Positions 1 through 7,513 of a DNA stretch of 64,000 bases are shown here, in pieces. The translations under genes and the position numbers were made by a program. The first letter of the stretch is position 1. The number at the start of each line of letters is the position of its first letter. Origin of the DNA: an uncultured Saprospiraceae bacterium. Lineage in GTDB: Bacteria > Bacteroidota > Bacteroidia > Chitinophagales > Saprospiraceae. The notes beneath the pieces were generated by a model. It did no database searches. It saw nothing but the letters and a program-made list of their open reading frames with translations, and was not told the origin of the DNA. The stretch is from contig CALIAU010000005.1 of the NCBI GenBank assembly GCA_938045585.1, positions 1 through 64,000 on the forward strand, written 5' to 3'.

Positions 1-98
1 GCTTCTAGTCCAGTCAGTTCTCCACTACATACTTTCTTTAGTACTGACGATTTAAATTCTGATGAAAATTGTTGTCTCTGTAAGCCTATCTTTTTCAT
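1..98 (-). CDS. Transposase OrfA-like protein, N-terminal fragment
   Basis: The frame opens at an ATG at 96-98 and stays open to the window edge, giving about 32 residues beginning MKKIGLQRQQFSSEFK and continuing with SGELTGLEA. This arrangement of a basic start followed by a helix ending in SGELT is typical of the helix-turn-helix N-terminus of IS3-family OrfA transposases, which bind the element's terminal repeats. The rest is outside the window, so the catalytic part is not visible. Only a family-level guess is justified. Confidence 0.4.
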   Translation of the reverse strand, partial: MKKIGLQRQQFSSEFKSSVLKKVCSGELTGLE

Positions 99-130
99 GT
101 TTTTACGCTTTTTTGTGACAACCTATTTCA
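1..130 (-). mobile_element. End of an IS3-like insertion sequence, cut by the window edge
   Basis: The left edge holds the beginning of a transposase-like reading frame (start at 98) read toward the edge. About 32 bp outside its start codon, the minus strand reads TGAAATAGGTTGTCACAAAA, which begins with TG and resembles IS3-family terminal inverted repeats; this would place the element's end at position 130. The other end and the second transposase frame lie outside the window, so neither the inverted repeat pair nor a target duplication can be checked. Assignment is by recall of IS3 ends and by the transposase N-terminus, not by alignment. Confidence 0.4.
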
Positions 131-236
131 GGAGTAGACCGAACGAATCAGAAATGTCATGAAAGTGGGATGAGAATGGGACTATTTCGTAGGAGAATCG
201 TACGAATAACAGCTGAATCGTTAATCGGGGGTCAAG

Positions 237-257
237 TTTGAAAGTACAACTTTCAAA
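237..257. repeat. Small perfect inverted repeat (9-bp stem, 3-nt loop)
   Basis: TTTGAAAGT and ACTTTCAAA flank the loop ACA. There is no T-run, so it is not an obvious terminator. The rest of the 131-284 stretch holds nothing I recognise. Confidence 0.4.
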
Positions 258-284
258 AAGCGAGTATCTTAAATGAAAAGAAAT

Positions 285-318
285 AAAAAAGGGTAAGTAT
301 AATCACATCCCCTTTTTT
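285..318 (-). terminator. Rho-independent terminator of metK
   Basis: AAAAAAGGG (285-293) pairs with CCCTTTTTT (310-318) across a 16-nt loop. Read on the minus strand, the hairpin ends in a T-rich run (TTTTTTATTT), and it lies 18 bp past the metK stop codon. Confidence 0.7.
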
Positions 319-335
319 GTATTCTGTACAAGTTG

Positions 336-1592
336 TTATTTCAAACCGAAGGCTTTCTTTACTGCTTTTACATAGTCTAGTTTTTCCCAAGTAAATGTTT
401 CTACATTCATAGTCTTGGTTTTACCAGATCCATTTGTGAAAGACACTTTCTTTTTCTTGGAAGGCCTCCCCATGTGTCCGTAAGCTGCTGTCTCTGAGTA
501 AATAGGAGTTCTGAGTTTAAGACGTTTTTCTATAGCGTACGGACGCATGTCAAAAATCTTATAGAGTTTATCTGCTATTGCACCATCTGACATCTTCACA
601 TTTGCAGTACCGTAGGTGTTTACATAAATGTTGGTTGGTTTTGCAACACCAATTGCGTAGGATACCTGCACAAGTATTTCATCACAGAGTCCAGCGGCTA
701 CGCAGTTCTTTGCAATGTGTCTCGTTGCATAGGCTGCAGATCTATCCACCTTGGAAGGATCCTTTCCTGAGAAGGCACCACCACCGTGTGCTCCTTTTCC
801 ACCGTAGGTATCTACGATAATCTTTCTACCTGTCAATCCGGTATCTCCGTGGGGTCCACCAATAACGAATTTCCCTGTTGGGTTTACGTGGTAGGTGATC
901 TTATCTGTGAATAGCTTCTTGATAGAGGCTTTCATTTTTTTCTTTACTCTAGGGATAACGATGTTGATCACGTCGTCTTTAATTTGCTTAAGCATCTTCT
1001 TATCTGCTGCAAAATCGTCGTGCTGCGTGGATACTACTATAGAGTCTATCCGTGCTGGTTTGCCATTATCATTATACTCTATGGTTACCTGTGATTTAGA
1101 ATCAGGTCTTAGGTAGGTCATTTTCTTGCCTGCCTTTCTTATAGCTGCTAGTTCCTCTAAGATCTTGTGTGACAGATCTAGGGCAAGCGGCATATAGTTT
1201 TCTGTTTCGTTGGTAGCATATCCAAACATCATACCCTGGTCACCTGCACCCTGGTCTTCTTTCTTTTTTCTTTCTACCCCCTGATTAATATCCGGTGATT
1301 GTTCGTGGATGGATGAGAATACACCGCAAGACTTTGCCTCAAACATGTATTCTGATTTAGTATAACCAATCTTTTCTATCACGTCTCTAGCAATCTGCTG
1401 TACATCTAGATAGGTTTTTGACTTTACCTCTCCTGCGAGCACAACCTGTCCAGTTGTAACAAGAGTTTCACAGGCTATTTTTGAACTTGGGTCAAAGGCT
1501 AAAAAGTGGTCTACTAATGAATCTGAAATCTGGTCAGCAACTTTATCGGGATGTCCTTCAGACACGGATTCAGATGTAAATAGATAAGGCAT
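336..1592 (-). CDS. metK: S-adenosylmethionine synthetase
   Basis: MetK makes S-adenosylmethionine from methionine and ATP in the cytoplasm. The 418-residue product starts [20 protein letters not shown], with the GHPDK substrate-binding segment, followed by [13 protein letters not shown] (around 116-128), and [19 protein letters not shown] (around 271-289), which carries the ATP/phosphate-binding residues. It is somewhat longer than the 384-residue E. coli enzyme, as I would expect for Bacteroidota. It is a single-gene unit: a TAnnTTTG promoter box lies just upstream and a terminator just downstream. The start is the first ATG, directly in front of the conserved N-terminus. The call is secure. 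Confidence 0.97.
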   Translation of the reverse strand: MPYLFTSESVSEGHPDKVADQISDSLVDHFLAFDPSSKIACETLVTTGQVVLAGEVKSKTYLDVQQIARDVIEKIGYTKSEYMFEAKSCGVFSSIHEQSPDINQGVERKKKEDQGAGDQGMMFGYATNETENYMPLALDLSHKILEELAAIRKAGKKMTYLRPDSKSQVTIEYNDNGKPARIDSIVVSTQHDDFAADKKMLKQIKDDVINIVIPRVKKKMKASIKKLFTDKITYHVNPTGKFVIGGPHGDTGLTGRKIIVDTYGGKGAHGGGAFSGKDPSKVDRSAAYATRHIAKNCVAAGLCDEILVQVSYAIGVAKPTNIYVNTYGTANVKMSDGAIADKLYKIFDMRPYAIEKRLKLRTPIYSETAAYGHMGRPSKKKKVSFTNGSGKTKTMNVETFTWEKLDYVKAVKKAFGLK

Positions 1593-1611
1593 AATTTTCG
1601 ATTTTATGCTG

Positions 1612-1619
1612 CAAAAGTA
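1612..1619 (-). promoter_or_regulatory. Bacteroidota -7 promoter box for metK
   Basis: The minus strand reads TACTTTTG, matching TAnnTTTG, 20 bp upstream of the metK ATG. No clear TTTG -33 element is visible. The remaining 1620-1786 sequence shows nothing further. Confidence 0.45.
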
Positions 1620-1786
1620 AGCTAATAAACAGATGTAGGAAGGAAATTGATTAAATATTTATTGGTTTGGTTATGCCCCGTCCTCTTGTTTAAGCATTGC
1701 TCCAAGGTGCAGTAAGTAATATACGAATGCAGCTTCGCCATGTCCTACTTAAAAACCGACCAAAAACATGTCATCTTAAGCACTGC

Positions 1787-2593
1787 TTATTGCCAAGCTT
1801 TCAATGCATATTCTGTTTTATCGATTAAGGCTGCTATGAGGTCCTCGTCATATGCATCTGGATGAGCTTCCCCAAAAGATCCTCTGTCATTGTCATAGTA
1901 TTGTCCATCGATATCTGCACAATTCTTAACAACTGCCAAGTCACATATAATGTCCGCTCCTTTATCTGCGGAGGACCAGAATTTTCCATATGCTTCTCTT
2001 ACCATATTTGTATTTAAAAGTGAACCAGGATTTAGGGCTACTACGGCCACCCTCGGTTCTTGTTTAGCCAGATAAAAACTCCACATTAAAATTGCCAATT
2101 TACTCTGAGCATAGGCCTCTTGATCTGAGACCGTGATACTGCCTTCTAGTAAGTCTGATGAGACTCTGCTCTGAGCAGCAGAACTTAGATTTATTATTTT
2201 GGCTTCTGCACTTAGTCTTAATTTATCCATAATATTATAGGTCAATAGATAGGGTGCAAAATAATTTACGACTATTCTAATATCGATTCCTTCTTTTGTA
2301 AGAGGATTAGGGGATTTGAATACACCGGCATTATTGATCAATACATCAATTTTAGTAAGCTTTTCGTTTATATCTTTTGACATCTTCTGTACCTCTGTAA
2401 GCTCAGAAAAGTCAGCAACAAAACCATCAATGCTATTATTATTCGTTTGCGTTTTGAGCTCAGAAATCACCTCTGTTAGTTTGTCTGCGTTTCTACCGTG
2501 CAGGTAGAGCCGATGTCCCGCTTTCGCTAACATCATTGCAGCTAATTTACCAATGCCATCAGTACTACCAGTGATTAGAATTATTTTTTTCAT
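1787..2593 (-). CDS. Short-chain dehydrogenase/reductase (SDR) family protein
   Basis: This is an NAD(P)-dependent oxidoreductase of the classical SDR type, 268 residues. The Rossmann motif TGSTDGIGK sits at residues 8-16, NNAG at about 86-89, and the catalytic Ser (in NLSSAAQ) and YAQSK tetrad element at about 160. The C-terminal region resembles retinol-dehydrogenase-like SDRs. The substrate cannot be told from sequence. It is the last gene of a minus-strand run behind the luciferase-like and quinone-reductase-like genes (16-bp gap), so it probably shares their HxlR-controlled promoter and acts on reactive carbonyl or quinone compounds; that role is inferred from context. Confidence 0.85.
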   Translation of the reverse strand: MKKIILITGSTDGIGKLAAMMLAKAGHRLYLHGRNADKLTEVISELKTQTNNNSIDGFVADFSELTEVQKMSKDINEKLTKIDVLINNAGVFKSPNPLTKEGIDIRIVVNYFAPYLLTYNIMDKLRLSAEAKIINLSSAAQSRVSSDLLEGSITVSDQEAYAQSKLAILMWSFYLAKQEPRVAVVALNPGSLLNTNMVREAYGKFWSSADKGADIICDLAVVKNCADIDGQYYDNDRGSFGEAHPDAYDEDLIAALIDKTEYALKAWQ

Positions 2594-2608
2594 TTGATAT
2601 ATTCTTAA

Positions 2609-3457
2609 TTAATTATGAAACTGTGATAGGAGTCTTTTAGCTAGGGCTTCCATTGTTTCTTCTATTTTGTTCGCATTAAATCTTAAATTGATAGCGACAT
2701 GATTTACGCCAATAGACTGTAGCTGAGAAACATACTCAATAAGATAGTGCATACCCGTACGGATACCTAGGTGGATACCAACAGGCTTGAAATCATCATC
2801 TTCTTGAAGATCCACGTATAGAGGCTGAACAAAGGGTTTGCTCATTTTTTGTATTGAAGAAATTAATGCTCGCCAATCCTTAATATTATGTTCCTGCATA
2901 TAGAGATTTCTGGGATAGTACATCCAACCATCTCCATGTTCTGCAATCCATGCTATATTTTGTTGACTGTGTCCAGTTATTAATAGAGGGATTTTCTTTC
3001 CATAGGGTTTGGGCAGAATGTCCATGGCACCATTCATCTCTCCGAAGGTATTTTTCTTTATAAGTGGAAAACTCTGCTGTGCATGTCGGATATAATGAAA
3101 CGCATCTCGGAAGGCTTCACCTCGCTTTTCATAGTTGATATTCATTCCAGGATATTCTTCATAACGGTCACCGGAGGCAACTCCCATTATAAACCTACCA
3201 CCAGTGAGTTGGTCTAGGGTAGCAGCAGATTTTGCAAGATGCAAGGGGTGATGTAAGGGTAAGGCAATACTAGCTATTCCAAGAGTGATCTCAGTAGTTC
3301 GTCCAGCTAAAAATCCTAAGTAAGTGAAGGGATCATAGGTCTGGCCAGCATCTCCAAAGCTAGGCACATGCATAGGCACGTCCCGAACCCAAACAGCTTT
3401 ATATCCCAGTTGCTCTGCAAGCTCCACTCTTTCTAAATGGTTTTGCATGAGAGGCAC
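2609..3457 (-). CDS. Luciferase-like (LLM class) flavin-dependent oxidoreductase, start unclear
   Basis: This is a bacterial-luciferase-type TIM-barrel oxidoreductase, presumably FMN-dependent. Visible motifs include WVRDVPMHVPSFGDAGQ, LPLHHPLHLAKSAATLDQL and GGRFIMGVASGDRYEEYP, typical of the BA3436-like LLM subfamily. The only standard in-frame start is a GTG at 3455-3457, giving 282 residues. However, the frame stays open upstream and encodes INRGFNTVFEP and RLTVGLVVPIEEY, which look like the missing first beta strand of the family, back to about 3553. No ATG, GTG or TTG precedes that stretch; a CTG at 3563-3565 is possible. So the start is either non-standard or has been lost. The gene lies between the SDR and MDR genes in one operon. 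Confidence 0.8.
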   Translation of the reverse strand: MPLMQNHLERVELAEQLGYKAVWVRDVPMHVPSFGDAGQTYDPFTYLGFLAGRTTEITLGIASIALPLHHPLHLAKSAATLDQLTGGRFIMGVASGDRYEEYPGMNINYEKRGEAFRDAFHYIRHAQQSFPLIKKNTFGEMNGAMDILPKPYGKKIPLLITGHSQQNIAWIAEHGDGWMYYPRNLYMQEHNIKDWRALISSIQKMSKPFVQPLYVDLQEDDDFKPVGIHLGIRTGMHYLIEYVSQLQSIGVNHVAINLRFNANKIEETMEALAKRLLSQFHN

Positions 3458-3573
3458 TGCAGTCTTACTATATTCTTCGATAGGAACAACTAGTCCTACA
3501 GTGAGTCTATCTGGTTCAAAGACAGTATTAAAACCTCTATTTATTTTTTCGAATGTGTCCGTCAGAGCTAAGA

Positions 3574-4563
3574 TTATTCGTTTTCTATAACAACCTTACC
3601 CATGCCTTCCCCACTGGATAATCTTGCATGTGCTTGACCGACCTCTGCCAAGGAGTAATGGTTGGTATCTAATATAGGTTTTAAATGTCCACTTTCTACA
3701 ATATTTGTAATCTTAGTGAGGATGCGATTATGCTCTGCTCTTTTATAATTATGCAGCATAGGAATAAGCATAAAAACGACATGAAGTGATAGCCCTTTGA
3801 AATGTGCAAGAGTCAAATCTATCTCTAGTAAGGAGACAGTAGACACGATGTGCCCATTGAGTTTTGCTGCATTGAATGAATTGATCATATTAGCTCCTCC
3901 TACAGAATCATAAATAATATCAAAACCAGCTCCATCTGTATGCTTAGCCACGTAATCCTCTATCTTTTCCGTTTTGTAGTTTATTGCTGTTGCCCCAAGA
4001 CTCTCAATAAGTGCTGTCTGTCTATCGCCACCTCCTGTAGAATATACCTCTGCTCCAAAATATTTTGCCAATTGTAAAGCAACATGTCCTACACCACCTG
4101 ATCCACCATGCACAAGTACCTTTTGACCTTCCTTTACTCCTGCTCTTTCAAAGCCTTCCAAGGCTGTAATCGCCACTAAGGGTAAGGCAGCAGCTTCACG
4201 CATCGTAAGGTTTTTAGGCTTTAGAGCAATAAGATGTACATCGGCAGAAATATATTCAGCTAGTGTACCAGGTAGTTGCGCTAAGCCCCCAGCGCAGCCA
4301 TACACTTCATCACCAATATTAAAATCTGTTACATCCTCACCAATAGCCTCAATGGTCCCTGCGAAATCCATTCCAAGCAAGGCTGGTGTTTCAGGGGACA
4401 GAGGTAGGTCTATGCCCATATTACGAATCATGGTATCTACAGTGTTTACACTAGAGGCTGCGATTTTTACCAGCACCTCATTATTTGCAGGTTTAGGCTT
4501 ATTTATTTCCGTTAACTCAAATTTGGAATCGCTACCATATTGATTGAGAATCATTGCTTTCAT
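3574..4563 (-). CDS. Zinc-independent quinone oxidoreductase-like MDR protein
   Basis: This is a medium-chain dehydrogenase/reductase, 329 residues, related to NADPH:quinone oxidoreductase. The N-terminal GroES-like half contains LLGMDFAGTIEAIGEDV (about 61-77) and GDEVYGCAGG. The Rossmann half has GGSGGVGHVALQLAKYFGA (about 153-171), the NAD(P)-binding loop. The cysteine ligands of zinc alcohol dehydrogenases are absent, so it should work without zinc. It is the first gene of the operon reading 4563 to 1787, divergent from hxlR with a 91-bp gap. Enzymes of this kind next to HxlR regulators commonly respond to quinones or electrophiles; this is the most likely role here. Confidence 0.88.
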   Translation of the reverse strand: MKAMILNQYGSDSKFELTEINKPKPANNEVLVKIAASSVNTVDTMIRNMGIDLPLSPETPALLGMDFAGTIEAIGEDVTDFNIGDEVYGCAGGLAQLPGTLAEYISADVHLIALKPKNLTMREAAALPLVAITALEGFERAGVKEGQKVLVHGGSGGVGHVALQLAKYFGAEVYSTGGGDRQTALIESLGATAINYKTEKIEDYVAKHTDGAGFDIIYDSVGGANMINSFNAAKLNGHIVSTVSLLEIDLTLAHFKGLSLHVVFMLIPMLHNYKRAEHNRILTKITNIVESGHLKPILDTNHYSLAEVGQAHARLSSGEGMGKVVIENE

Positions 4564-4654
4564 AAAAGAATCTATTTTATACTATCATTAATATAGTTGC
4601 AATAATAATTAAAGTACGTTAGCTTTACAATAACGGTCAAATAGGATAGTAACA
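4564..4654. promoter_or_regulatory. Divergent promoter region between the MDR operon and hxlR
   Basis: This 91-bp AT-rich region must carry both start sites and the operator for the HxlR regulator. Neither a TAnnTTTG box nor a clear palindrome is visible on either strand, so no individual site is assigned. Confidence 0.4.
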
Positions 4655-4999
4655 ATGGAAGAAGAAAATAAGATTACATACCAGGGCAAATCATACCCAT
4701 GCTGCACTAGCTTAACCATGGATATAATCGGAGGTAAGTGGAAAACTGTTATTCTTTATCATCTGCGTGAAGGAAAGTTGAGATACAACGAATTACGGAA
4801 AGCCATTCCATCAGTTACGGAAAGAACACTTAGCCTGCAACTAAAAAAACTGGAAGAAGATAAAATTATAATAAGAGAAGTCATGTATAAAAAACCGCCA
4901 CTCAAAGTTTTCTATTCTCTGACTGAACTCGGAATGACTCTCTTACCTATTGTACAATCTATTGCGGATTGGGGAGATTATCTTGTGACAAGAGAGTAG
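4655..4999 (+). CDS. HxlR-family winged-helix transcriptional regulator
   Basis: This 114-residue product has the whole HxlR domain: CTSLTMDIIGGKWKTVILYHL near the N-terminus, the recognition region YNELRKAIPSVTERTLSLQL (about 48-67), and the wing VFYSLTELG. HxlR proteins are dimeric DNA-binding repressors or activators, and several (YodB, CatR, QorR type) sense quinones or aldehydes through a conserved N-terminal cysteine. Here two adjacent cysteines (Cys16 and Cys17) occupy that place. It is divergent from the MDR/LLM/SDR operon, so it most likely controls that operon and itself in response to electrophile stress. Target and inducer are inferred. Confidence 0.9.
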   Translation: MEEENKITYQGKSYPCCTSLTMDIIGGKWKTVILYHLREGKLRYNELRKAIPSVTERTLSLQLKKLEEDKIIIREVMYKKPPLKVFYSLTELGMTLLPIVQSIADWGDYLVTRE

Positions 5000-5112
5000 T
5001 TTTGGTGCGGTATCGCGGCTTGGCTGCTTAAGCACGTAGGCAGGTTTCACTTAAGAATCTAGTAAAAAGTTAGATCAAAATGGGAAAACCTGGCTGCCTA
5101 GTAAATCTAAAC

Positions 5113-5206
5113 GCATGAGGGGGAGTAAGGGACCTGCAAGGTGTCGCCAAAGGGGACGGAACCCCTGGATGACCCGACCCTAGATAGGATATCTAGGGGC
5201 ATGCCC
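5113..5206 (-). repeat. Dispersed intergenic repeat, copy A (GGGCATGCCCC module)
   Basis: Read on the minus strand, this 94-bp element starts GGGCATGCCCC, then forms a perfect 9-bp hairpin (CCCTAGATA/TATCTAGGG, loop TCC on that strand, 5178-5198), then GGGTCGGGTCATCCAGGGG, TTCCGTCCCC, and ends near GGTCCCTTACTCCCCCTCATGC. It matches copies at 34071-34160 and 46499-46591 almost throughout. It sits between hxlR and rpmE2. The upstream part of this gap (5015-5045) contains another degenerate hairpin of the GCAGGC type. Confidence 0.8.
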
Positions 5207-5233
5207 AAATTATGCGCTTTATGGTACTAGAAA

Positions 5234-5264
5234 TTGCCATTTTTAAGAGAAAAGACTATATTTG
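5234..5264 (+). promoter_or_regulatory. Promoter of rpmE2
   Basis: TATATTTG at 5257-5264 is a perfect TAnnTTTG -7 box, with TTG at 5234-5236 as a possible -33 element 20 bp upstream. The -7 box lies 18 bp before the rpmE2 start codon. Confidence 0.6.
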
Positions 5265-5282
5265 CAGTCCTAAATTTTCAAA

Positions 5283-5579
5283 ATGAAGAAAGATATACAT
5301 CCAGATAACTACAGAATCGTCGTATTTAAGGACTTTTCTTGCGATAAATCGTGGTTAACTAAATCGTGTGCTCCATCTAAGGAGACTATCAAGTGGGAGG
5401 ACGGAAATGAGTATCCATTGGTAAAATTGGAGATTTCTAACCAATCGCACCCATTTTTCACTGGAAAAATGAAGTTTGTGGATACAGCTGGTCGAATTGA
5501 CAAGTTCAACAAGAAATTTTCAAAATTCGCTAAAAAGACGGAAGCTGCGGCTCCAGAAGCGGAAAATAAAGAAGCATAA
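5283..5579 (+). CDS. rpmE2: 50S ribosomal protein L31 type B
   Basis: This is a large-subunit ribosomal protein of 98 residues. The start [20 protein letters not shown] and the segment [21 protein letters not shown] match the type B (YkgM-like) form of L31, which lacks the CxxC zinc site of type A. The C-terminal 15 residues are an acidic and alanine-rich tail ([12 protein letters not shown]) beyond the usual end. It is transcribed alone from a strong-looking promoter and ended by a perfect hairpin terminator. The ATG start is directly supported by the conserved N-terminus. Confidence 0.95.
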   Translation: MKKDIHPDNYRIVVFKDFSCDKSWLTKSCAPSKETIKWEDGNEYPLVKLEISNQSHPFFTGKMKFVDTAGRIDKFNKKFSKFAKKTEAAAPEAENKEA

Positions 5580-5586
5580 AACAATG

Positions 5587-5612
5587 AGCCCTGATATCAG
5601 GGCTTTTTTTTT
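5587..5612 (+). terminator. Rho-independent terminator of rpmE2
   Basis: The perfect palindrome AGCCCTGATATCAGGGCT (5587-5604) is followed by a run of T. It lies only a few bases before the next start codon at 5618. Confidence 0.85.
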
Positions 5613-5617
5613 GACCC

Positions 5618-6826
5618 ATGAGGAATATTATACTTTTTGATGATGATAGTTGGAATACTCTGCTTCCCCTGAGTTACACCAGACCTGTTGCCGACCTACG
5701 CGTAGGCATCCTCAAAATTTCTGAAAAATGGGAACATGCACTGGAGGGGAAATCAAGCTTTGTGACTCAGGATTATCTTTCTGAAAAATTTCCTGTTCAG
5801 GTGGCATCTGATAATTGGATAATTAATGGCGCTCTCCTACCTAACGATCGTATTGTAAAACTGATACTAGGCTTAGAACTGAACGGTGCTATCATCCACA
5901 ATGACCTGCTGATAGCTGCGCGAATTGATGACAAACAGTTTGCTAGTCTCGAAGATGAAAGTGGCTTAAATGAATTATCAGGCATCGATATTTCTGATGA
6001 TGATAGTCTGGTACAATTAATCACCAGACCCTACGATATTTTTACCCATTGCGGTGCTGAAATCCAGAACGACATGGATGTGCTTTGTAAGGGACGTAGA
6101 TCTGAAGAAATAGATGAAAGTAATCAGGTCATCGCTGCGCAAAATGTGTTTATAGAGCCAGGTGTGGAAATGAAGTATTGTACTCTGAATGCATCTAAGG
6201 GACCTATTTATCTTGCCAAGGGTTCTGAGGTCATGGAAGGGAGTATTATACGTGGGCCGTTTGCCTTGGGTGCGCATTCCGTTGTGAAGATGGGGGCAAA
6301 AATATATGGAGATACAGCTATAGGACCACACTCGAAGGTGGGTGGTGAGTTAAGCAATGTTTCTATCCAAGGATATTCTAATAAGGGACATGAGGGGTAT
6401 CTAGGTAATTCTGTCTTAGGAGAATGGTGCAATCTAGGTGCTGATACAAATAGTTCTAATTTAAAGAACAACTATGCCGAAGTGCGGGTATATGATTATA
6501 CCAAAGAGAGTTTTGTTTCTTCCGGTTTACAATTCTGCGGATTGATAATGGGAGATCATTCTAAATGTGGCATCAATACTATGTTTAATACAGGTTCTGT
6601 TGTGGGTGTCTCCGCAAATATATTTGGTGCGGGTTATCCTAGAACGTTTATTCCTTCCTTTGCCTGGGGAGGTGCCTCAGGTTTTAGTACCTATAAACTG
6701 GAAAAGCAATATGAGGTAGCCGAAAAGGTAATGGCGCGTCGCAAGAAAGAACTTACTGACTTAGATAAAAAAATCCTTGGTCATATCTTCCATGCGTCTT
6801 CTAAGTTTAGGACATGGGAAAAATAA
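5618..6826 (+). CDS. GlmU-like sugar nucleotidyltransferase/acyltransferase (alternative Bacteroidota GlmU)
   Basis: This 402-residue protein belongs to the GlmU-related family found in Bacteroidota, thought to make UDP-N-acetylglucosamine for peptidoglycan and LPS. The N-terminal domain starts NIILFDDDSWNTLLPLSYTRP, where LxYTRPvadlRvG replaces the usual LxxGxGTRM loop of nucleotidyltransferases. From about residue 180 there are left-handed beta-helix hexapeptides (for example IYLAKGSEVMEGSIIRGPFA, and GAHSVVKMGAKIYGDTAIGP), typical of the acyltransferase half. It ends 3 bp from the convergent methyltransferase gene. Family identity is well supported; the exact reaction is from family knowledge. 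Confidence 0.85.
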   Translation: MRNIILFDDDSWNTLLPLSYTRPVADLRVGILKISEKWEHALEGKSSFVTQDYLSEKFPVQVASDNWIINGALLPNDRIVKLILGLELNGAIIHNDLLIAARIDDKQFASLEDESGLNELSGIDISDDDSLVQLITRPYDIFTHCGAEIQNDMDVLCKGRRSEEIDESNQVIAAQNVFIEPGVEMKYCTLNASKGPIYLAKGSEVMEGSIIRGPFALGAHSVVKMGAKIYGDTAIGPHSKVGGELSNVSIQGYSNKGHEGYLGNSVLGEWCNLGADTNSSNLKNNYAEVRVYDYTKESFVSSGLQFCGLIMGDHSKCGINTMFNTGSVVGVSANIFGAGYPRTFIPSFAWGGASGFSTYKLEKQYEVAEKVMARRKKELTDLDKKILGHIFHASSKFRTWEK

Positions 6827-6829
6827 GCC

Positions 6830-7498
6830 TTAGGCTTTAGGCTTTTGGTAGAACAACATTTTATTCCCACGCACATTTTTGAAACTTGCTCCTTCTAGAA
6901 TTCCCTTAAATATTTCGTAGAATTCTTCCGCGTCTTTTTTATCTGCCTCTGTTTGATTTAATAGATTATACATAGCTAGGCCACCAGGCTCTAAAGCATT
7001 TGCAAGGGCTTCCATGTATCTGGTAGATCTAAATTTCTGCGGAACGATATCATCCACAAAAACATCCATGACAACCAGATCAAATGTACGTTCGTTTGTC
7101 AATAAAAATTGATAGGCATCTCCGATAATAACTTCTGTAGGTGAGGCTATATTTTCCAAGACGTATTTATTCGCTAGATGGACCACCATCTCATCTATTT
7201 CTACTGCAGTGTATCTAAATTGCTTGCCCATCTTCTCTAGCATAAATGGAATAGACGCGAGTCCTAAACCAAGAATGAGCACAGACTCGATCTCGTATTT
7301 TTCCCATTCTAAGTTGTCGAAACTGAGTTTAAAGTTATCATACTTATCTGCGAAAGAGTAGATGGCATTGGCTGTACATAATTGATATCTTCCCTGGGAC
7401 AGTAAGACATGGAGCTCTTGATTATGTTGCCCTTCGACTTGTTCAATAAGTACATCATCTACGTAGCTGTAGATACGTTTCCATAAAGGCTGTTTCAT
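6830..7498 (-). CDS. Spermidine-synthase-like methyltransferase-fold protein
   Basis: This 222-residue protein has a Rossmann methyltransferase fold: VLILGLGLASIPFMLEKMG (about 72-90) is the nucleotide-binding motif I, YTAVEIDEMVVHLA contains the acidic ribose-binding residue, and FDLVVMDVFVDDIVPQKF (around 140-157) corresponds to the active-site strand of spermidine synthases. It lacks the N-terminal domain and the full DSTDP signature of true SpeE, so whether it is an aminopropyltransferase or another SAM-dependent enzyme is open. It overlaps no neighbour and lies 15 bp from the secreted protein gene upstream. Confidence 0.75.
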   Translation of the reverse strand: MKQPLWKRIYSYVDDVLIEQVEGQHNQELHVLLSQGRYQLCTANAIYSFADKYDNFKLSFDNLEWEKYEIESVLILGLGLASIPFMLEKMGKQFRYTAVEIDEMVVHLANKYVLENIASPTEVIIGDAYQFLLTNERTFDLVVMDVFVDDIVPQKFRSTRYMEALANALEPGGLAMYNLLNQTEADKKDAEEFYEIFKGILEGASFKNVRGNKMLFYQKPKA

Positions 7499-7513
7499 CC
7501 GTCGTAGCGAAAA

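Noticed and set aside
5000-5282. Possible small RNA between hxlR and rpmE2
   Set aside because: The structure there is explained by repeat copy A, which recurs elsewhere beside unrelated genes; the only clear promoter belongs to rpmE2.
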